Below, one piece after another: positions 1-9,684 of a stretch of 11,152 nt of DNA (its first letter is position 1; every line of letters begins with the position of its first letter). The notes under the pieces were generated by a model. It had not been told where the DNA came from and did not search any database. It saw only the letters and a list, made by a program, of their open reading frames with translations. Where the stretch lies: NCBI GenBank assembly GCA_025399215.1, contig MU621498.1, positions 2,237 through 13,388 of the forward strand. The letters run 5' to 3'. The position numbers and the translations under genes were made by a program. This DNA comes from Globomyces pollinis-pini (lineage: Eukaryota > Chytridiomycota > Chytridiomycetes > Rhizophydiales > Globomycetaceae).

Positions 1-370
1 GAACATATTTTCTATTTATTTGATACTTTTCCTGTTGGACATTGAACCGTTTTATACTTCATTGGTGGCAAAACCGTCTCCGAATTGCCACTGTATTAAA
101 GGCGGCTAAGGTTTGCCACTGAAAATAAACGGACAGATACACAGATGAATGTCGGAAGTAGACCTTCCACAAAGTATGATTATCCTTGCGATTGAAACTC
201 TTGTTGATGCAGGAGCTAATCGGACGTTTTATGGATACTGAGACAAGCAGTTCTAGAAAGCACTTCGAATTTCCCACAATTCAAGATGGAGGAGCTGCAA
301 TTATTTTATGGAAGCAACAGTTTCAACACCAGGAGGGAAAGTTGATGTTCGCCAGGTTTTTGATTAATTA
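1..370. other. Unassigned region with short coding-like stretches
   Basis: I cannot build a supported gene here. Several short open stretches read like protein. On the plus strand one frame gives an uninterrupted stretch at about 149-238 containing LVDAGANRTFYGY, and the same frame reopens at about 308-364 with EATVSTPGGKVDV before a stop. Between them that frame has stops, while another frame is open from about 186 to 371. Introns of the size used elsewhere in this window did not join these pieces into one frame. It could be the 3' end of a gene starting outside the window, a decayed gene, or chance. Base composition looks less AT-rich by eye than in the later intergenic gaps. Confidence 0.3.
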
Positions 371-785
371 GGCCTGGACATCAAAATGAATAGGATATTC
401 TGTAATTGAATTATTGTCTTTTGACCCAACATGACTGTTTCAGTTACAACAATTGATTTGGCGTTTTGTGAACCGCTAGCGACCAACTTCCAATCAATCT
501 GGCATGCAGTTGACGTCTATCTTTACATGATTCTCTAGTAGTACATAATGTATATGGCATGCAATTTCCCAAACTTTAAACATTCTCTTTTTCTTAGAAT
601 TAGACTGAATTAGATTTCCTTTAACCGTTCCTTATGGTATTTTGGTTAACTGAACTCGGGGCACTGGTGCGTTTGTGTTACCATTATTTCATTGAGTGGA
701 TGTTAAATAGTCCAGCTTTTTTCAACAAAGAACAGGATTTCTTTCTACATCTTAGCAAGGAACCTTCAAACTTGATTCTCTAATA
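371..785. promoter_or_regulatory. Intergenic region upstream of the hydrolase gene
   Basis: No reading frame here is supported as a gene. It is the longest clearly non-coding stretch and presumably holds the promoter of the hydrolase starting at 786. Visible elements are a 9-bp direct repeat TGGCATGCA at 500-508 and 555-563, each with the palindrome GCATGC, and a TGACGTC at 511-517. The latter is one base short of the ATF/CREB octamer TGACGTCA. Whether any of these bind a factor is inference only; I see no unambiguous TATA box or transcription start. Confidence 0.35.
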
Positions 786-2170
786 ATGGCACGATTTACT
801 ACCTATAAGAAACGCTGGCTGGCTGTCCGTCTCTTTTCAACTGTAAAATCACAGAATCTACCATCCACTATAGCAACTACGAAAAAGATTGATTCGCCGA
901 CTGCTTCCAAAAATTTAAACAGTGTATCAGTAGAGGCTTTGGCATTAAGCTGTTTTGCAGCAGCAGCTAAAACAGTCACGTCACATTATAAGGATGGTCC
1001 AAAGGTGAAAGAGTGGGATATCGCTTATAGTGCAAGTGTTGCAATGGTAATAGATAGATACATACTAATTGGTAGACCAAAGCTTTATTAAAGAGACTGG
1101 TTAGCATGGGACCAAATTCATTTATTCATGGGATTCAATCAGTCACGTCCTATGATGCTCCCATTCCAATGGAGTCTAAAATCATCAGCGATTCGACTTC
1201 TTTTATCTCAGACGCCAAAGTTATTCAATTCTTTAAACAAACAAATCCAACAAATTTTCCTGACGTGGCTGCTGTAAAATCCACCACTTCTGCCGAATGG
1301 ATAACTGTTCCTGAGTCTCAACTTGATCGGATTGTGTACTTTCTTCACGGAGGGAACTACTATTCAGGAAGTATTCAAATGTATCGCAGAATGGCATATC
1401 ACTTGGCAAAACAATCCCGTGCATCTGTTTATGGTATTTCACATTGTACTTATTGTCCAGGAATCAACTATCGTCTCGCTCCTCAAAATCCTTATCCTTG
1501 TGCATTGATTGATGCAGTCTCTGGATATAAGAAATTACTTGAGAAATATGATCCACAGAGGATTATAATCGCGGGAGACTCATCAGGGGGTGGGCTAGCT
1601 ATAGGGACTATGATGGCTATCCGAGATATGGGACTACCTGCACCAGCCGGGGGCTACGCTATTAGTCCATGGGTACGCAGTTGGTTTAAAATTAAACTCT
1701 AGGTTGATATGTCAAGCTCCTTTACTGATCACTCACATTATCATGATACTGATTTAATGCCGATGGTTCCATTTGATAATCGTTTAGATGACCAAAAGCA
1801 TTACTACATTCCAGATGAGTTCAGCAAAACTGTTTATGCAAGTCCTTTTTGGCAGAAAAATTTCAAGAACCTTCCACCTCTGTTAATACAATGTAGCGAT
1901 ATTGAAAAACTATACAAAGAAATTGATGAGTTTGCTAGTAAAGCAGCAATTGACTGGACGAGTATCACACTAGAAGTATATCAGGTATTGTTCACCCATT
2001 AACAAGGTTAGAACCATGTACATGATTTCCCATTGCTTGAATTTTCCGAAGGTTCAAAGGCAGCAATGAAACGAGCAGGTGATTGGATCCAGCATAGAAC
2101 TGGTAGTTTGACACGTATCGATTTGAATTTCAAGGGTGTAGAAGTCTTTGAAGAGCATAATAAACAGTGA
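786..2170 (+). CDS. HSL-family alpha/beta hydrolase (esterase/lipase-like)
   Basis: Spliced model join(786..1046, 1076..1433, 1461..1672, 1703..1984, 2012..2170) encodes 423 aa. The four introns are 29, 27, 30 and 27 nt. The hormone-sensitive-lipase/GDXG signatures are visible: oxyanion-hole HGG at residues 178-180, the strand INYRLAP beginning at 208, the nucleophile elbow GDSSGG with Ser247, a probable acid at Asp343 in the CSDIEKL segment, and the catalytic His375 in NHVHDFP. These predict ester hydrolysis of lipid or acetylated substrates; the substrate is unknown. The first 34 residues are rich in R, K, S and T without acidic residues and include RLFST, which looks like a mitochondrial presequence. 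The ATG at 786 is the first in frame. Removing the introns restores conserved motifs, for example SPW joined to VDMSS. The 27-nt intron at 1434-1460 lacks an in-frame stop and is inferred from family alignment alone. Confidence 0.88.
1434..1460 (+). other. 27-nt in-frame intron without a stop codon
   Basis: The segment starts GTATTT and ends GTCCAG. Removing it joins SVYG directly to INYRLAP, the strand and turn expected after HGG in HSL-family hydrolases. Retaining it would insert nine residues (GISHCTYCP) without a frameshift or stop. It is the only 3n-length intron in this window that translation would read through. Its size matches the other introns, so I treat it as an intron, but reading frame alone cannot prove it. 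Confidence 0.7.
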
Positions 2171-2311
2171 TTGATTAGTTTTAGTTCTTTAATAATCTGT
2201 ATTCATCTATGTATCGAACTGTGTATTGATTGGTAGTCGTTTGTTTTTAGAAAACTTCAGATTTTACCTCACTCCGAACTTCCCAAAACAATTGTTACAC
2301 TGAACTGAAAT

Positions 2312-4607
2312 ATGTCAAGGTTTATTGATAATTTCTATGGACCAGATAGTAATCCATTAAAAGCTTATTCTAGCCAATCCCGTTTTGGGAATTCAGAAAC
2401 TCCACTCAATGATCATCAAGGATATCAATGAAGCTGAAGGATTAATCACATTCATCAAACAAAGAATTGCAATAGAACAGTTATATTCAACCAAATTAGT
2501 AGAATTAAAAAATAAGATGCTTTCAACAACGGTACTGGATGACATGGATTCAAAAACAACCACAGTTGTTTATCGGCAATACATGGAACAAACTGGTATA
2601 TTGGGAGATTGTCATATTTCAATGGCAGAAACATTTGCACAATTGTATCCTCCAATAGAAAGTTTTATTGATGGTTGTAAGAAAACAATGGTTCCAAGGG
2701 CTGAAGCCATTCATAGTAATTGAAACTGATTTAATTGTTAGATGGTTGGATAAAGTATGAAAAGTTAAAGAATGAAGCATTAAGTTTGGAAGCAATTGCC
2801 AGCAAAAAGTTTGAAGATTTTGAACACTATCTTGAGATTGACTTACACGCCAATGAAGGAATTGAACCGATTGCGGATGAAGGACAGTTAATTCAAGTCG
2901 GTGGGAGAACAATGTCAATAGACAGTTTCAATGACTTATTATCAAAAATGCAAAGCAAAGTACAATGCGAAGTATGCTTTTCGTCAGTTAATTCTAGGAT
3001 ATTTGGAAAATGCTTGGTACATTAAAAGAATGTTACCAAGGTCAAGATCTTCTCAAATATTTAATTACAGATTTGAGTTGGACTGAAGCAACTTCAAGAG
3101 AGTTTCTAGATGATTTAATTAATCAGGGGTTTATAAAACCAATATCAGGCCGTGGGCCTTTTACCACTGTTGTCTCATATCAATGGAAAAAACTTGCCTT
3201 GGAAGCACTGAATGAACCACCACATAAAAAACAACGGCGTGAAGCTCATCGAGCTGCATTTGAAGCTTCTCGTACTGGAAACCAAGTGGAGTCATTTCGA
3301 ATGTCTTTAGATTCAATGATGTTTGAATACATACAGCTATCACACCCTATTTTGCATGAACATATCCGACTAATCAAAGATACACTGTTATCCATGGTAG
3401 ATGTAGAAAAAATAAGCGTTGTAGCAATTAAACAACTTGAAGATCAGCTGGGAGCATTTCTTGAATCTTTGGATGCCTCTAAAGAGGTTAAAGCTATTCC
3501 TGAAACTGAAAGAACGGGGTTGAGACCACCAACTGTGTTCGTTCCAAAAAGATTCCCCTCCACAGAAGAATCAAGAGTAACCGAACACTGTTTAATATCG
3601 TATAGGTTTTTGGTGTGCCTCTGGAAATTCACACTGCTGCACTTAAATTGCGTGTACCGCCAATCATTAGAAAATGCTTGTCATATTTGGATGATACATT
3701 TGCGCTGAATTCTTCTGATCCAACAAAGCGATCCAGTCATTTGGACGCTTGGTAAAATCATCATTAGCTGACTCGTAGGTTGGAACCAAACATAAATTTA
3801 GCGGCTATTCATAGTTTACGACAAGCTTTAAATTCTGGAACGTGTAGCAGAAAGGACTTACGAAAGTTTCCACCAGAAGTTATTGTTGGGGTTGTAAAGC
3901 AATACCTTATTGAATTACCCGATTCTGTTTGTTGGTAACGAAATTCAATTCTGATTTTCTTGATTAGTTTTGATATATATGAATCTTTAAAAATGATCTA
4001 TTTATCGAAAACGGATGATAGTACTGCAAATAGGCTGAACTCGATTCGAAATCTATTAGCTACCATGCCCACATCTCATTTTTATACCTTGGCGCATTTA
4101 ACAGCTTATTGGAGCAGGTAACGATGACCCATCTTATTGAAGCTTAATTAATCATTTACCTTCTACGGATCCGAAAATTTCACATCTTGCAAATTCCCTC
4201 GGTTCATACGTCTTACGACCTGAAGTAATGTTACGAATCTAATCTTTCAGCGAGATACCAATGTAACATTGCATGATAAGCATCCACAGCGATTAGTTAA
4301 AGATTTAATCACAAATGCAGAAGAAATGATTCATCCAGATGTATTAACACCAGCTCAATCAAAAGATGACCTCAACATATCTGATCAAGAATCTTTTGAT
4401 GATGAAGCTGCATCTACCCGAGGATTATTTGATTCCAAAAATAATCATCATCAAGTCCCAAGTATTTCATCCATTACTTCATCTGTAAAAAGTCATGTTA
4501 CCAAAAAGACTGGATACTCTTTGACTATTGATGGACGTGGAATGGATGAAAATGAAGAATCCGAAATTACTGAAATGCTTGAACAAAGTGAAATAAATCA
4601 TTCATAA
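2312..4607 (+). CDS. RGD2: F-BAR/DEP/RhoGAP protein, Rgd2-like Rho GTPase-activating protein
   Basis: Spliced model join(2312..2348, 2374..2715, 2742..2971, 2998..3576, 3606..3751, 3779..3934, 3968..4117, 4143..4224, 4251..4607) encodes 692 aa. The eight introns are 25, 26, 26, 29, 27, 33, 25 and 26 nt. The N-terminus (FIDNFYGPD, then FIKQRIAIEQLYSTKL) is an F-BAR first half. A DEP-like insert spans about 204-268, with LINQGFIKPISGRGPF and YQW. The second F-BAR helix follows to about 370. A RhoGAP-like domain runs from VFGVPLEIHTAAL at 397 through the LPDSVC segment to SYVLRPE at 574. An acidic, Ser-rich tail of about 115 aa ends the protein. The same domain order occurs in budding-yeast Rgd2 and fission-yeast Rga8, which act on Rho-family GTPases at the plasma membrane. 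The canonical GIxR arginine-finger motif is not recognisable. It is tandem to the hydrolase gene (141-bp gap). Confidence 0.87.
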
Positions 4608-4762
4608 CATTTTCATATTTTTATCTAATCAAACACAAAATTTATAATAGTATCAAATTGAACAAATTGTATTAAAAAAAAAAATAGGTACTAAACAAAA
4701 AAATAATAAATGAAATTGAATTGTTGTTGATGAAAATCATAAAATATACAAGTTAAAATCCA
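4608..4762. other. Convergent 3' intergenic spacer between RhoGAP and ATG1
   Basis: These 155 bp hold the 3' ends of two convergent genes. The spacer is very AT-rich and contains an A11 run at 4674-4684 and several AATAAT/AATAAA-like hexamers on both strands. Both transcripts must end here or overlap. I cannot place the cleavage sites. Confidence 0.5.
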
Positions 4763-7469
4763 TCATCTAGTGATACGTAACGATAATTGATTTAATAAAT
4801 TTTTAATCACATTTTGATCTTCCAATAAAATCCCAACAACATTTTGATCCCAATGAGGTTGAATTAAAGATTGTAATAATAAAATGGCAGTTTTATAAAA
4901 TGTTGAATATTCTTGATGATTTAATTCAGCTAATCCACCTTTTTTAGATAATATTAAACAAGTTTCATAAATGATTCTTTCGGCTCCTCTAGAATCTAAT
5001 GAATTGGTTGAGAGTAATGTTTTGGTATTTTCAGCTTGTTGTAAATGTATATTGAATTGATTTTGTGTATATTGGATAATAGTACCAAGAGCTGATAAAT
5101 AATTTCTTGGAGTGGTGGTATTGTTTAGGTAGGAATCTGTGATGGGGGAAGGACTGGGACCTTTATTCCATAATTCTTTGGCTCGATTCATGGAATATTG
5201 ATAACATCCAATAGTAAATATAAGTAACGAGAGAGTTTCATCTGCTAAAATTCCATATTTTTCAGATTCAATAATAGTTAAATTTGTGGTATTTTTCTTT
5301 CGCAAGTTTTCCAATTCATCCAAAAACTGCATGGTTATGTTGGATGCAGCCATTGCTCGTAAAATGGTAAGGTTTAACTTTCCAATAGCATTACGATCGG
5401 TGACATTCAAAGTATCTAAATTAAGGGTATAAGGTAGTGGCCCAAATGTTTCTGGTATTTCAAGTAATGGATTAAATGGCATAGCTGGGGTTGTGGTTGT
5501 AGGAGATGCATTTTGAAATCCATCGCTTCTTAATGATCCAAATAATCGAGCTAAAGTTAGCAATTGTTTGAATACCTTTTGGTTGAGTCAAAACACTTCG
5601 TTCCAATGACCCTGGTCTATTATTAGTTGTATGAAAAGTATTGGTTTGAAATGGGAATGACTGGTTTGGTGATTCTTTCATATCTCCAGATGGATCATTG
5701 TGACTACCATTTCTTACATCTTCATTTGCATGCCATTTTACTTCCACCACCCCTTTCTCAACCACGACATAATCTTCAGAAGATTGCATTAGGGAAGGTG
5801 TATTCTTTTGAGTAGGATTGGCACTTAATAACTTTGGTATTGGACCTTTTTTATCTTTAATTTCATCATCAGAAGAGAATTCAAATGATCCAATGGAGCT
5901 TCCAAACGAAGAAGGTGAAAGTTCACCAAGGTTAGTCTTGGTCAACATTGGAGTTTTAGGTTTAGAATCTAATGCCTGTGGACTCATGTTGGATTCTAAA
6001 ACAGGTGGACTCTTATTTTGGGTTGATACATTCACATTTTCTATAACTTTATCCATCCAATTAGGGTCAGTAGAATACCCTGGAAACGGAGTTTGTAAAC
6101 CTTGTAAATTCATTCTAATTTGATTTTTGTTTTCAATAGGTGTAGGTTTCACGGGCTTCACAGGTAAAACAGATTCCAGTAATGATGTAGATGCGAATTG
6201 TTTTTCAATTCCATTAGACAAATCACTGGCTACCATGGATGCTCGATTATCTAATTCTCTACAATCTTGTACAGATTTGTTGATAAAGAATTCTTCAAAT
6301 GTCATACGTTCCATAGGATTTCGTTTCAATAGTTTTCGAATTAATGATTTCAAATCTTCAGGTACGTTTGGTAATCTTGATGGTTTTTGTAAACCTAAAA
6401 ATTTTGGACTTGACCCTAACGAACCAATATGAACTCCTAAAGGATTTGAAGGAGCTGTTGAAAAATTTGCAATTGATTTTCTTTGTAATAACGTTGGTCT
6501 AGTCAAACCTCCATGATATTCACGAGTTTGAAAAGTATTATGTTCATCAATAGTTTCATCAGGAAATCGAATCCAACCATCACCCCTTTCAATCTTTCGG
6601 ATCAATTCAATATGGTTTTGAGCTCGAAATGGAGTTTTTCCGGTAATCATTTCATAAGCTATTGCACCCAATGACCATAAATCAGATTTAGCATCATATT
6701 TTTCTCCTCTTAGAATCTCTGGAGCCATATATAATGGTGAACCACATAATGTGGATGCCATATCTTGAAATTCAAGTGATCTGGCAAATCCAAAATCACC
6801 TAATTTCAATATTGGCAAGTAACATGCTTTTTGATCTGTAATGGTCATATGACTTGTATTGATCGATCCAGCATTTGGAGGTGCAGCTAATAATATATTC
6901 TAATAATTAAAAATCATTTAAAATAAAAATACTTGTGGTTTCAAATCTCGATGAATGATTTGATGAAATCTTAAAAATTCAATTGCAGATGCTAATTGAC
7001 CTAAAAGATGTCTAACCACAAATTCATCTAAACCACCTATGGAAATCATGAGATTGTAAAAATGATTTACCCCAAGGACCTGCCCAACTAAAACTTTGAT
7101 TCATTCCTGGAACAACACCTCGTTTTTTGATAAATATTGATAGATCTGAATACACTATTTAATGATGAAGAATTATTTACCTCCTAATGCACAAAATTCC
7201 ATTACCAGATGAATTTCTTTTTCAGATTTCTATGGTAAGTGATGAAAAGAATACTATACCGTTACAGTAAATAAAGAAACTACATTTCTATGCCTTGATT
7301 TGTTTAAAATAGCAATTTCTGTTTCCAAATTTTCATTCAACTTTCTATTTAATTTTGCTTTTTGAACAGATTTGATAGCAACAATTTGACCATTTCCAAG
7401 TTTCCCTTTAAATACAGTAGCGAATGATCCTCTTCCTATTTCTTGTATGATTTCATAGTCATCGATCAT
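4763..7469 (-). CDS. ATG1: Atg1 autophagy-initiating serine/threonine kinase
   Basis: Minus-strand exons 7469-7260, 7229-7181, 7145-7071, 7036-6933, 6899-5576 and 5550-4763 encode 849 aa. The introns are 30, 35, 34, 33 and 25 nt. The kinase domain spans about 5-350: glycine loop GRGSFATV (12-19), catalytic Lys33 in VAIK, HRD (140-142) within [13 protein letters not shown] (181-183), and the activation segment [12 protein letters not shown] with the expected phospho-threonine at 196. SEDYVVVEK contains YVVV (523-526), matching the Atg8-interacting motif of yeast Atg1. The last ~245 residues, helical in appearance, correspond to the tandem MIT region that binds Atg13. Atg1 phosphorylates autophagy factors at the phagophore assembly site and is controlled by TORC1 through Atg13. 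About 60 extra residues (roughly 262-324) lie in the kinase C-lobe before [13 protein letters not shown]. The start is the first in-frame ATG before the glycine loop. Confidence 0.95.
7146..7180 (-). other. ATG1 intron 2 with two possible 3' splice sites
   Basis: This minus-strand intron starts at 7180 (GTAAAT). It has an internal AAATAG ending at 7155 (26 nt) and a second acceptor TTCAG ending at 7146 (35 nt). The two differ by nine nucleotides, so the frame is kept. The distal site gives ALGDLS, matching the Atg1 family, and is used in the gene model. The proximal site would insert Val-Tyr-Ser between Gly and Asp. Confidence 0.6.
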
Positions 7470-7658
7470 GGAAAAGTTAAAGCCACAACAAAAATCAAAA
7501 TCTAAAACTTTACTGACTCATCATCAGATGATTGGATTGACACGTTGAAAAAAGAGTGATTTGATAACAGTATGATGACAATAGTAACGTGTCGTATTCA
7601 ATAAATTCAATTAATTAAGTAATTTGCACAGATCTTATAATGAATGATTCAAAAGATT

Positions 7659-9684
7659 TTATTGATGTTTTGCTAATAATGTATGAACTATACTACGAAC
7701 GTTCATTCGACGCAAATCTGTATAAGTTTGTCCTATCATAAACTAAATAAACAAATTTTACCTGTTCCGACAAACAATATAGGTTTTCCAGTAACATATG
7801 TCATTGATAGAGCAGCACCAACTTTATCATCAATGGTATCAAATTTGCTCAAAACAATTCCATCAATCTGTCGTGGATTTGCTAATCCAGAAAAATCTTT
7901 CAATGATTGATTGAATTTTGATAACTGATCGACAGATTCATTTCCTACCAAAGCTTCACCAACAAAAATGATTTTGTTTGGATTGTTCATTGCAACCAAC
8001 TAAATTTCAGTAAGCTTCAACAACTTACTTTAGCCAAGGCACGCATGAGTGGTTCATTATCTTGCATTCGTCCTGCAGTATCAATCAATACCACATCATA
8101 ACCCTCCGATTTTCCTAAAATCGTCAAGTAAAGAAAATTTACCAAAAGCAATCGCCTCTTTGGCAATCCCAGCGGGATCTTTACCATAGCCTCTATCAAA
8201 CAAAGTGATTCTTGACCCCTGCTCCAATGCAGAGAGATTACGACAATGTACTTTTAACTGTTCTACTGCACCAGATCGAAAGGTGTCACAGGCTAAATCC
8301 ATTAATATTTTTTGGTTTACCTGCGATGAGAACGGATAGCTTATTCTGTAATAACCAGAAACATATTTTACTTAAATTGGTACTCTTTCCGACTAAAATC
8401 AATATTGACATGAATACCTCCATTGACTCCTACGAATACCATAGTATATGGTTCACGTTTCGATTTGGATATTTGAATTTCATTCAATATATTGGTTGAT
8501 GATCCAGGTGTCAAAATTTTCGATAAATTGGCTTCCATTTCTTTTTGAATGATTGAATCAATACTGGTTAATTGACCCAATTTACGACCCACCAAAGCTT
8601 TTGAAACAGTCGTGCATAGATGTGTTGCGATAGGTTCGGCCACATTTTTCAACACTAAATGTTCCTTCATTTTTACAAGTGGATTGACTAAATCTTGTTC
8701 AGTTAATGGTTTTCCGGTAGTTAAAGAAGTGAAAAAACTGAATAGGGATGATTGTGGTTTTAATGGTTCTTCAGGGCCATCTAATTCTAATGTTTCATAT
8801 GATCCATCAGATAATTTATTTCCAAGTGAATTTCCAATCTATTGTCAACATTTATTTTATTCTGACATACCAAATCTTCACTGACTCCTAAATCATCTAC
8901 GGATGAAGAACTGAAATCCAAATCTTTTGATTTTTCATTTTGAGTGATAGCTGCACCACTTGACTGTTAACGTTTTCAATTTTACCTAAGAGTATAAGGT
9001 ACATTTTCATTCATACCTAACTGAGTTAGTGATAATGGTGATCATACCTAGCATCCCAAGATCTTAATTCTTTTCCTTTTCCTTTTGTCCTAAATCATTA
9101 ATAATGATTAGTGTTTACTGAGTATTAGGTTTAACTTTCTTTTGATAAGGAGCAGGAACTTTTTTTGAACCTTTAGGACTCATTTGACCATTACTTGAAT
9201 CTGATGATATTAATTTCCAAGGATACCTATTGATTTTGAACCTTCTAGACTATTAACGAATTTTGAAGATTCTTTAAAAGTACGAGGTTGTTTTATGGTC
9301 TAATATGTTAATAATGAATTTTATAACTTTATCAGATTCTAATTGATTTAATATTGAATTATAATAATTATCGAAATCATTGTTTAAATTATTATTTAAT
9401 AAATAATTTTGAATTGAAGATAATAAATTTGGGATATAAGATAGAGATAAAACTTTAGAATGTATGATTATGATTAAATAATGATTAAAAGATAACCATT
9501 TTATAGCGTATTGATCTATTATAGTAATATTTAGTTTATTATCAGGTATGATAATATTTTGAATTAAATTATTAATGATTGGAATATGATTAATAAAAGT
9601 TCTTTTTTGATTAGTTAATTTTTTCAATTACCTTGACCAAAGTATTAAACCTCCATGATTTACAATCACAACTGATTCTAACAT
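7659..9684 (-). CDS. SRP101: Signal recognition particle receptor alpha subunit
   Basis: Twelve minus-strand exons (9684-9632, 9601-9328, 9299-9227, 9200-9119, 9089-9048, 8958-8871, 8838-8418, 8392-8321, 8292-8143, 8114-8029, 7999-7762, 7732-7659) encode 441 aa. The N-terminal SRX-like domain (about 1-109, [11 protein letters not shown] near the start) binds SR-beta at the ER membrane in this family. A short basic linker follows, with [11 protein letters not shown]. The NG GTPase module shows G1 GVNGVGKST (232-240), the I-box region [11 protein letters not shown] (262-272), G3 DTAGR (321-325), G4 SKFD (389-392) and the closing [11 protein letters not shown] (415 onward). It docks SRP-ribosome complexes and hydrolyses GTP during co-translational targeting. 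Residues 80-105 are Asn-rich. The protein is shorter than the 500-650 aa I expect for the family, mostly in the linker. G4 has Ser where Thr is usual. The exon structure around 8959-9047 is the least certain part. Confidence 0.93.
8959..9047 (-). other. 89-nt composite intron of the SRP receptor gene
   Basis: Read on the minus strand, the stretch from 9047 to 8959 divides into three abutting units of 31, 31 and 27 nt (9047-9017, 9016-8986, 8985-8959). Each begins GTA; the first two end TTAG and the last ends CAAG. The first two units also share their first six bases, GTATGA. No internal piece I tried can be kept as an exon without a stop or a frame break. Removing all 89 nt joins SWDA to SGAAITQ through a split Ser codon and keeps the whole gene in frame. 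Normal introns here are 25-35 nt, so this looks like several intron units side by side. Confidence 0.55.

Noticed and set aside
194..238. Retroelement aspartic-protease fragment (VDAGAN)
   Set aside because: A single short match with no neighbouring reverse transcriptase, integrase or terminal repeat.
59..277. Minus-strand reading frame of 72 codons
   Set aside because: No recognisable family motif and its composition resembles antisense translation of the plus strand.
4674..4684. A11 run as a retroposon tail
   Set aside because: No target-site duplication or retrocopied gene is visible; A/T runs are common in spacers here.
5818..6432. Two plus-strand reading frames of 101 codons each opposite ATG1
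   Set aside because: They are antisense to well-supported ATG1 coding sequence and carry no domain pattern.
4763..6848. Two separate minus-strand genes, a kinase fragment and a C-terminal helical protein
   Set aside because: A 25-nt intron at 5551-5575 joins them in frame, and the order matches Atg1.
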